From: Planctomycetota bacterium
Lineage (GTDB): Bacteria; Planctomycetota; Planctomycetia; Pirellulales; Lacipirellulaceae
DNA: 7,286 nucleotides
Reading direction: 5' to 3'
Assembly (NCBI GenBank): GCA_024278035.1
Contig: JAJRUA010000068.1
Location: forward strand, 1-7,286
Position numbers and translations under genes: made by a program. Positions within the stretch are counted from its first letter, which is position 1; the number at the start of each line of letters is the position of its first letter. Of the stretch, positions 1-5,247 are shown piece after piece. Under the pieces are notes generated by a model. The model did not search any database and had not been told where the DNA came from. It worked only from the letters and a program-made list of their open reading frames with translations.

Positions 1-1368
1 CTCGGGGTACCCCGCCTCGGCAAGCAATCGCTTGGCCTCTTTCAGGTCCATCTCTGGACAAAGCGGTGCGTCGTATCCCGGCAGTCCGGGCGGCGTGAAC
101 GACCGGGCGGCAATCTCCCCGGCACACGCGGTGTCTAAAATCTCTTGTCGATCGATCGCCATCACCAGCGCCCGTCGGACCCGCACATCATCCAGCGGCT
201 TCTGTGTGACATTGAAGCCGTAGAAGTAGGTGCCAAACTGAGCGGCTGGATTAAAATCATCGCGTGGCGGGTCAAATTTCATCAGTTCGCGAGAAATCAA
301 CGGCGAAAGCTTCGGAACCCAATCGATCTTGCCCGTCTCATATAAATTGAAGCTCGTCGTAAGCGACTCGACCGCCAGGGCGTCGATCGTGCGGATCGAA
401 ACGCTGTCGGCATCCCAGTAGTCGTCTCGTTTCTCCAGGCGAATCCGGTCACGCAGTCGGTGGAAGACCAACCGGTAGGGGCCGTTCGTTACAATGTTTT
501 TCTGATTCGTCCAATCCGAGCCGTACGTTTCGATACAACGCTGGTTCACGGGCGAGAGAGGATAGAACCCCATAAGCTGAATCCAAAACGGCGTGGGTGA
601 TTCGAGCACCGTCTCGACCGTCCAGGCATCGACAGCACGGAAACCGACCTCAGAAAAATCGAGTAGCAATTGCTTGCAGGAGACCGCTTTGCCGAATGCC
701 ACCCCTTTTTCAGCCACTCGGAACCGCCGCTCTTCGCCCTCGGCATTCACAACAAACGTCCGGAACTCAATGTATTTTTCTGGATCTGCCAAGTCCTCTT
801 CTGATACGCCCCTGTCCGTTTCAATTGCCACGAGCGTACCGCGCACGAGCTTCCCACGAGCAAAGGGGCGTGCGCCCTCGGTCCGTTCGTGCAACTCAAC
901 TTCCACTCGGTCGCCCACCTCCACGCCGCGTGCCGACCGACTGTAGCGGCGGGCGTTCTTGAGGTACCACGCTTGGTAGGCGTACTCGGCCAGGGTCATT
1001 GGATCGAGAAACCGCCGCATCGAATAAACGAAGTCATCGGCTGTTACCGGGTCGCCGTTGGTCCAAGTGGCGTTTTTGCGAAGATGGAACGTGTAGGTCA
1101 GGCCATCTTTCGAGACTTCCCAGCTCTCGGCGACGCCCGGCATCGGCTCCCGATTTTGCGGGCCAATCGTGATGAGCCCTTCAGAGAGGGAGTCGATAAT
1201 GCGACCCTCGGGCTGGCCGGTAACGACCGCCGGATCAAGCGATTCGATTTACGTTCCGTTATTGAATGTAAAATCCGCCGGCGGTAGTTGGCCTTGTGCC
1301 ACGATCCACGCAATGCCCCCCATGCCGAGGGCGATTAGCAACAGAGTGGTGAGAAGGCGCGGTGACAT
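1..1368 (-). pseudogene. OppA-like peptide ABC transporter substrate-binding protein, interrupted by an in-frame TAA; 3' end outside window
   Basis: Solute-binding protein of the SBP_bac_5 (OppA/DppA) family, which captures oligopeptides outside the inner membrane for an ABC importer. The ATG at 1366-1368 opens a hydrophobic signal/anchor segment (LLTTLLLIALGMGGIAWIV) without a lipobox cysteine, then DFTFNNGT. A TAA follows at 1249-1251. The same frame then continues open to base 1 with clear OppA landmarks: IESLDPA, PGVAESW, TFHLRKNATWTNGDPVTADD, FVYS, IVTNGPYRL, YWDADSV, YETGKIDW, DVRVRRAL and EAKRLLAEAGY. In E. coli OppA the matching start reads NNGSEVQSLDP, so the stop replaces a Glu, one base from GAA. 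A segment of about 107 residues at roughly 960-640 is about 80-90 longer than the E. coli equivalent. No good Shine-Dalgarno is present. It may be a real nonsense allele, a sequencing error or a recoded stop. Family assignment is firm; functional state is not. Confidence 0.85.
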
Positions 1369-1388
1369 GGACCCCAGTTTACGACTCG

Positions 1389-1403
1389 GGCGGCAAAGCC
1401 GCC
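1389..1403. repeat. GC-rich hairpin in the bioD-oppA gap
   Basis: Perfect inverted repeat GGCGGC-AAA-GCCGCC, followed at once by a smaller one (CACC-GGCT-GGTG, 1403-1414). Both lie just upstream of the oppA start on the minus strand. With the palindrome at 1447-1496 they make this gap unusually structured. Function unknown. Confidence 0.5.
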
Positions 1404-1446
1404 ACCGGCTGGTGCGCAGGGAAGTCTCGTCGGAGTTGTCGCCCCA

Positions 1447-1496
1447 GTTCCCCGCCAGGATGGCGAGGCTATAGCCTCGCCATCCTGGCAGGGAAC
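1447..1496. repeat. Palindromic element, copy A (50 bp, one mismatched pair)
   Basis: Twenty-five base pairs of inverted symmetry around 1471/1472. The inner 18 pairs are perfect, then one C/A mismatch, then six more pairs. There is no loop: the centre reads GGCTATAGCC. The arms carry GCCAGGATGGC and end in GTTCC/GGAAC. It shares the arm and centre with copy B (6114-6165) but has GA/TC where B has AC/GT, so symmetry is kept by paired changes. It lies between bioD and oppA and would fold as a strong hairpin in a joint transcript. No transposase is nearby, so it resembles a REP-like dispersed palindrome. Confidence 0.85.
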
Positions 1497-1508
1497 GACC
1501 AATGGGGG

Positions 1509-1522
1509 GGGGCTCATGCCCC
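1509..1522 (-). other. Hairpin and C9 run after bioD
   Basis: On the minus strand the bioD TAG is followed by GGGGC-ATGA-GCCCC and then a run of C. The plus strand has nine G at 1504-1512, overlapping the hairpin arm. There is no U-tract, so this is a poor intrinsic terminator. It could instead be a 3' stabiliser or part of the repeat-rich gap. Confidence 0.35.
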
Positions 1523-1531
1523 GCCGCTCGC

Positions 1532-2245
1532 CTAATTTTTCTTTGCCGCAAGTGCTTGCCAGTTGATGGGGCGGCTGAAATTGCCGTTCCAGGGGACGTT
1601 TGCCAGCAATGCCGCCCCGGCACGTTGTTCTATTTCAGAGGCGTTGGTGGCTTGGCTCGGGTCCGTCTCGGGCGTGGCGCTGTTGAGGACAACGCCAGCG
1701 ACGCTGAGTGGCATTCCGCCTTTAAGAGAATCAACAACGCTTGCTGTGATGAGCGTTTGCAACGTGTCGTTAATAACACCCAGGCGATTGGCCGCGACAA
1801 CGACCATCGGAAATCCGAATTCGATTGCCAGATCGGCATTGTAATCGTCGTCCGAAAGGGGCGACATTAGACCGCCCGCACCTTCGACCAAAACGATATC
1901 ACACGCTTCATGCCAAACATCAAGGCCGCTCCGCAAGAGATCGGCATCCACCCGAAGCCCCTCTTCCCGGGCAGCCCTTTCTTCCCGGGCAGCCAAGTGG
2001 GGGGCAATGGGTGCAGCGAATCGCTGCGGACAAACGGCCTCAAGCGACAGGGGCCGACCGGCCGCTTCCCATAAAGTCACGGCATCCTCCGAAACAAGCT
2101 CCCCATCGGCCAGAAAGCAGCCACTGGCAGCCGGCTTATAGACGCCAACCCGCACGCCTTCTCCGCGCAACTGCCGGGCGATAAGAGCCGCGACATAGGT
2201 TTTGCCGACCTCGGTTCCGGTGCCAGTGATAAAGAGGCCGTGCAT
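1532..2245 (-). CDS. bioD: ATP-dependent dethiobiotin synthetase BioD
   Basis: Closes the ureido ring of dethiobiotin from 7,8-diaminopelargonic acid, CO2 and ATP: the penultimate step of biotin synthesis, in the cytosol. The 237-residue protein is close to E. coli BioD in length (225). It has the P-loop GTGTEVGKT (8-16), YKPAASG (36-42, Lys37 as in E. coli), SEDA (52-55), RFAAPIAPHLA, the VEGAGG switch (120-125), and ANRLGVINDTLQT in the nucleotide-binding half. I chose the ATG at 2243-2245 because the family motif FITGTGTEVGKT starts three residues later. An upstream in-frame TTG at 2312-2314 would add 23 proline/serine-rich residues with no family match. No Shine-Dalgarno precedes the ATG, only a pyrimidine tract. 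No bioA, bioF or bioB is visible nearby, so the biotin pathway appears scattered. A tandem AAREER duplication lies at residues 85-96. Confidence 0.93.
   Translation of the reverse strand: MHGLFITGTGTEVGKTYVAALIARQLRGEGVRVGVYKPAASGCFLADGELVSEDAVTLWEAAGRPLSLEAVCPQRFAAPIAPHLAAREERAAREEGLRVDADLLRSGLDVWHEACDIVLVEGAGGLMSPLSDDDYNADLAIEFGFPMVVVAANRLGVINDTLQTLITASVVDSLKGGMPLSVAGVVLNSATPETDPSQATNASEIEQRAGAALLANVPWNGNFSRPINWQALAAKKN
1962..1994 (-). repeat. 18-bp-period tandem duplication inside bioD
   Basis: Two identical 15-base units (1962-1976 and 1980-1994) sit at an 18-bp offset and encode AAREER then AAREEG on the minus strand. The frame is kept. The duplication extends a charged helix just after the conserved RFAAPIAPHLA segment. 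It looks like a recent slippage or unequal-crossover product. Confidence 0.7.
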
Positions 2246-2284
2246 GGAAGAAAAGGGGGAAAGATGGAAGGGAAGAGGCAAGGG
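2246..2284 (-). other. Polypyrimidine leader directly before bioD (polypurine on the plus strand)
   Basis: Thirty-nine bases next to the bioD ATG are almost purely purine on the plus strand, interrupted only by T2265 and C2279. The bioD leader RNA here is therefore C/U-rich and cannot pair with the anti-Shine-Dalgarno. Such leaders can load ribosomes through protein S1, and the strand asymmetry could also favour triplex DNA. Both roles are inference. Confidence 0.5.
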
Positions 2285-2293
2285 CTCTGGCTC

Positions 2294-2313
2294 TGTCGGA
2301 GACGCCTCCGACA
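2294..2313. repeat. Short perfect stem-loop between the AroE-like gene and bioD
   Basis: TGTCGGAG-ACGC-CTCCGACA: an 8-bp perfect stem with a 4-base loop, about 40 bp after the AroE-like stop on the minus strand. No U-tract follows directly, so it is either a weak or Rho-assisted terminator, an intercistronic stabiliser, or another small dispersed palindrome. Confidence 0.5.
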
Positions 2314-2352
2314 ATTCACTAACACGATTATCGAACGCAATAAGTACCGGGG

Positions 2353-3345
2353 CTACACTCCCAAAAACTCTTCGGCCGCATCACGCAAAATGCCTCGATC
2401 CACGCTCAGTCCGGTCCAGGCTTCAACCGCCAGGGCCGTCTCGCAAACGAGTACCGGCAAGCCATCAAGCGTTGTCGCTCCACAGTCGTCGGCCGACAGC
2501 AAGAGGTTGGATCGGTTGGAACCGATCGCCAAGTCAATCACGACATGGCGATCGAGCAGTTCGGGGCTAAGCGTTTTAACGACCCGTGCGTTCTGCGCGA
2601 TGGGCCAACAGGAAGTCGCGATGACCCAGTCGGTCTCTTCGGGCAGCTCGATCCACTTTTTCTCCCAAGCCAATTCAAGAATTTCGGTGGGTACGATCGG
2701 TTCGGGAAGTGCCACGGCGGTCGATGTCACTTCAGCCACCACGGCCGGTCGTTCTTGGCGGGAACGAAGCCTCTTGGCAAACAGGGCCGCTTGTCCTGCT
2801 GCGAGGTCAGCAATCGCTACTGACGCGGCCCCCCGTTCCAGAAGCACATCGGCGACCGACGGAGCGGCCCCTTCGGTGCCAAGCAGCACAACGCGTTTGC
2901 CGGCAGGGTCGCCGCACGCTTGCAAGGCTTCTACCAAAGCGGGACCCGTGGCGTCGTCCCCTTGCAGACGGTCTTCGTGGCGTGTGAGATGGGTGATTCG
3001 TTCCGTGCGGCGGGCACGGGTTGTAAGCCGAAGCGGTTCGGTGAGGTTCGCTTCTTCGTCTTCTTCCTCTTCCGGCGACGCTCGCTCAGGGGAAGGGGTG
3101 TTTCGCAAGCGATCCACCTCAATGAGTTGGTCGCAGTGTCGGCCCAGTAGCCGCACGCCCTGAAAGCCAAGGGCATCGGTCCCCGCCAGCGCGTCGCCGA
3201 GCCGATTCCCTGCCACTTCAAAGGAAAGGAACCGCCAGTCGAGCCCCAACTGCGCAAACGCCCGCTCAATCATAAAATGCGTCGGGTCACCGGCGACGGC
3301 TTCCCCAAGCAGGCAGCATTTTCCAAGAAGATTCGAGTTAGACAC
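2353..3345 (-). CDS. AroE-fold (shikimate dehydrogenase-like) protein with a degenerate active site
   Basis: The two-domain layout is that of shikimate dehydrogenase. An N-terminal substrate domain has GEAVAGDPTHFMIERAFAQLGLD; a Rossmann domain follows with VVLLGTEGAAPSVADVL; the C-terminal part is TTLDGLPVLVCETALAVEAWTG. The catalytic positions have changed. Where AroE has NVTxPHK the protein reads VRLLGRHC, losing the catalytic Lys. E. coli GDNTDG is GDDATG, losing the catalytic Asp. The usual Gln near the C-terminus (LVxQGA) is Glu in VLVCETA. A very acidic linker (EEEEDEE) separates the domains. It probably binds a nucleotide or ligand but should not reduce shikimate by the normal mechanism. 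I chose the GTG at 3343-3345 (330 aa), which starts just before the fold. A TTG at 3379-3381 would add 12 residues. Neither has a Shine-Dalgarno. It lies upstream of bioD on the same strand. The fold is fairly sure; the role is unknown. Confidence 0.8.
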   Translation of the reverse strand: MSNSNLLGKCCLLGEAVAGDPTHFMIERAFAQLGLDWRFLSFEVAGNRLGDALAGTDALGFQGVRLLGRHCDQLIEVDRLRNTPSPERASPEEEEDEEANLTEPLRLTTRARRTERITHLTRHEDRLQGDDATGPALVEALQACGDPAGKRVVLLGTEGAAPSVADVLLERGAASVAIADLAAGQAALFAKRLRSRQERPAVVAEVTSTAVALPEPIVPTEILELAWEKKWIELPEETDWVIATSCWPIAQNARVVKTLSPELLDRHVVIDLAIGSNRSNLLLSADDCGATTLDGLPVLVCETALAVEAWTGLSVDRGILRDAAEEFLGV

Positions 3346-3399
3346 GGAAAAAGTGGGCCCGCCGCGGCGGGTCTTCGACAAAAGGCGGTAGGCAGTTCA

Positions 3400-3427
3400 C
3401 TATAGCCGGGCCATCCTGGCACGGAAC
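3400..3427 (-). repeat. Palindromic element, half copy C
   Basis: CTATAGCC, three bases, then CCATCCTGGCACGGAAC: this matches one arm plus the centre of copies A and B. The other arm is absent: the sequence before the CTATAG is unrelated. It lies in the gap between the divergent AroE-like and membrane-protein genes, about 55 bp from the AroE-like start. It is a decayed or truncated relic, or a precursor unit. Confidence 0.75.
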
Positions 3428-3548
3428 GTCGGCCGGTTCGGTTCGGATCATCCCGATTCCGACGGCTGAACCGTCCATTGTCACCAACTGGCCCCAATCC
3501 TGCAACGCGGGGCAACCGATTTTCGCAGAAGCCCCTCTCTGGCTTGTC

Positions 3549-3554
3549 TACAAT
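3549..3554 (+). promoter_or_regulatory. Candidate -10 box (TACAAT) for a leaderless transcript
   Basis: TACAAT differs from TATAAT at one base and ends six bases before the ATG at 3561. Transcription would be expected to start at or within a base or two of that ATG, giving little or no leader, and no Shine-Dalgarno is present. No good -35 match lies at 16-18 bp (only TTCGCA at a 21-bp spacing). Confidence 0.4.
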
Positions 3555-3560
3555 AGAAAA

Positions 3561-4433
3561 ATGGTCTCCCGCCGCTACCGCCGTCTCTTGCAGCGTCGTT
3601 TACGCCGCCGGCCCCTGCTGCCCTTCCTGCTAGCGGCAACCGTGGCGATTGATGTGACCGTTCCATTTTTGGACTTTCAGAATCTTTCTTCCACCAACCC
3701 GCAGATGCTTGTTTGGGGACTAGCCATCGGGCAACTGTATCTTTTTGCGGTCTGGCTTACCTCGGCTCGTTCGGGGATTTTGCTTCGTTTGGCCTTGTCA
3801 TCGGCTGGCGTGACGGTTGTCACCTGCTTGCTTTCATTATCTTCAAGAACTCCTTGGACGGGGATGCTTCCCTTTGGGTTTACTTTTTTTGCCGTATCAG
3901 TGATCAGTTGTTCGATATTATTCGCATTTCAAAATCGGTTCCAACAAGGAATACGAAGGAATCGACGAGCACAGTTTTCGGTGGGGTGGTTGCTTATGCT
4001 AACGACTCTTGTGGCCTTTGCAGTATACGGAGCAACCCGAGTCGATTGGGCTATTTTACAGAATAAAGCTGTTTGGCAAATGAGCGCTAGCGAAGTGTTG
4101 GGAGCTAGTATTTTGTTATTGATCTCAATGCTAATTCGAGCGACTCCTATGGCGAGCCTTGCAATGTTTACGGCCTACGCAATGGTGTGTGTGGCACTGA
4201 TTGTGCCGTTTGCCAGGGACGTGATGCCTTGGTTTGTTACAATCGGTTACTACACCGGTTTCACTATTATGATTGGTGCTTGGTTACTAGCCCTCCGCTC
4301 ACGCCGCCTGCCTTTGCCACCGTTCCAACTCCGTCTCTTCGGCGTACACGAAGAGGCCGCCCCGGAATCTCCAGAGCGGCCCCTCGAACGTCACCAAGCG
4401 GCAGAACTCAAGGAGATCAACGTCGTCGTCTGA
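3561..4433 (+). CDS. Polytopic membrane protein, function unknown
   Basis: I do not recognise a family. The 290-residue protein begins with a strongly basic cytoplasmic stretch (MVSRRYRRLLQRRLRRR). About eight hydrophobic segments follow, at roughly residues 19-38, 49-68, 74-94, 102-124, 140-160, 179-193, 197-217 and 223-245. The loop at 125-137 is basic (NRFQQGIRRNRR), which suggests it is cytoplasmic. The hydrophilic tail (246-290) is rich in Pro, Glu and Arg. No catalytic, transporter or ATP-binding motif is visible. The ATG sits just after a TACAAT box, so the mRNA may be leaderless. The stretch around 3830-4300 is clearly richer in A/T and uses more A/T-ending codons than the ends of the gene or its neighbours. 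Its stop lies 17 bp inside the end of the convergent PEP-CTERM gene. It is real as a gene, given the membrane pattern and the long open frame. Confidence 0.8.
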   Translation: MVSRRYRRLLQRRLRRRPLLPFLLAATVAIDVTVPFLDFQNLSSTNPQMLVWGLAIGQLYLFAVWLTSARSGILLRLALSSAGVTVVTCLLSLSSRTPWTGMLPFGFTFFAVSVISCSILFAFQNRFQQGIRRNRRAQFSVGWLLMLTTLVAFAVYGATRVDWAILQNKAVWQMSASEVLGASILLLISMLIRATPMASLAMFTAYAMVCVALIVPFARDVMPWFVTIGYYTGFTIMIGAWLLALRSRRLPLPPFQLRLFGVHEEAAPESPERPLERHQAAELKEINVVV

Positions 4434-5247
4434 CCAACGGCGTGGCCAGTAGCAACAGCACCCAAGCCGAAGGCTCGGGCACGGCACGCACGTCGGCAAA
4501 GCCGTCGATCTCAGGTGTCGTTAGGGAATCAACGGGATTGGTCACCCGCACGTAACTGATTTCCGAAAAACCATAGGCACCGATATCAATGCCTGCTCCG
4601 CCTCCTGAGCCGCCGTAGGCGAGGATCGTTGCTGTAACACCCAGGCCGGTTAGGTCGAGCGACGGATCGACAGGCCGAGTGAAATCCGACGGTACGGAGC
4701 CGGGGCCAGCAGGAAAGAAGTCGGTCGTGTCGGCATAGCCGTTGGTTGGAAAAAGGCCATCGGCGTCGAGCCCCGTCACTTCAACGAACGTCACGCCATC
4801 GTCACTAATCGAGACGATTCCTCCTTCCGATGCAGCACTTCCCGTGTTGGTGGTGTTGGCATCGAAGTTAAAATCGTTGGTGGAAAGAAAGGCGTTGCCG
4901 AAGATCAAGAGGTCGATACCAAAGGGGTTACCGGCATCGTTGGTTACGGGCTCGTCGAACGAAACCGTAAGGCTTCCCCCTTTGCCAAGCGAAACGACTT
5001 CGCTCACATCCGAAGGGGCACTGTAAGGCGAGACCGTGTATCCGCCGAAGGCGACACTGTTACGTGTCGGCTCGCCAAGAGCGGCCGTACCGTTATCGTA
5101 CAAAACAGGAGGGTCGCTACCAAACACTGAGGGGACATCCGTTCCAGGCGTATAGTTCACGATCGCATCGGCCCAAGGATCGGCAGCAACTGCTGCCGTT
5201 GTGGCGCTAAGGGCAAGTAAAGTTGCTAAGCAAAGTTGTATCTTCAT
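4417..5247 (-). CDS. PEP-CTERM secreted protein, last gene of the riboswitch-led operon
   Basis: 276-residue exported protein. A Sec signal peptide (MKIQLCLATLLALSATTAAVAA) is followed by the mature start DPWADAIVNYTPGTD. The body is a beta-rich extracellular fold of the type seen in bacterial cell-surface proteins: SLGKGGSLTVSFDEPV (87-101), DLLIFGNAF (112-120), EGGIVSISDDGVTFVEV (141-157), SYVRVTNP (231-238) and DGFADV. The C-terminus is a textbook PEP-CTERM signal: VPEPSAW, a hydrophobic helix, then RRRR. It should therefore be sorted to the envelope or outside by an exosortase. Its ATG overlaps the stop of the previous gene by 4 bp (ATGA), implying translational coupling. Its own stop overlaps the convergent membrane-protein gene by 17 bp. 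Similar surface folds occur beside corrinoid-uptake genes in Bacteroidetes; a B12-related role here is inference from the riboswitch. Confidence 0.9.
   Translation of the reverse strand: MKIQLCLATLLALSATTAAVAADPWADAIVNYTPGTDVPSVFGSDPPVLYDNGTAALGEPTRNSVAFGGYTVSPYSAPSDVSEVVSLGKGGSLTVSFDEPVTNDAGNPFGIDLLIFGNAFLSTNDFNFDANTTNTGSAASEGGIVSISDDGVTFVEVTGLDADGLFPTNGYADTTDFFPAGPGSVPSDFTRPVDPSLDLTGLGVTATILAYGGSGGGAGIDIGAYGFSEISYVRVTNPVDSLTTPEIDGFADVRAVPEPSAWVLLLLATPLVRRRR

Noticed and set aside
593..962. Plus-strand open frames of about 120 codons
   Set aside because: They are antisense to the conserved OppA reading frame and rich in Ser/Arg/Pro, as expected of shadow frames in G/C-rich DNA.
1447..1496. 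Palindrome A as an intrinsic terminator of bioD or a CRISPR repeat
   Set aside because: There is no U-tract next to the stem and no spacer-repeat periodicity. The same core recurs at 6114-6165 inside a coding region, which fits a dispersed repeat better.
1249..1623. A separate small protein of 124 codons covering the bioD-oppA gap and the oppA start
   Set aside because: Its first 85 residues are translated palindrome and hairpin sequence. Only the last 39 residues are genuine OppA N-terminus, starting at the ATG at 1368.
2246..2314. N-terminal extension of BioD from a TTG at 2314
   Set aside because: The 23 added residues (SEASPTEPEPLPLPF...) derive from the stem-loop and pyrimidine tract and precede the conserved P-loop start; the ATG at 2245 fits the family.
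2240..3163. Plus-strand 307-codon open frame
   Set aside because: It runs antisense through the AroE-like gene with low-complexity Ser/Arg composition and no recognisable domain; the minus-strand frame has clear AroE homology.
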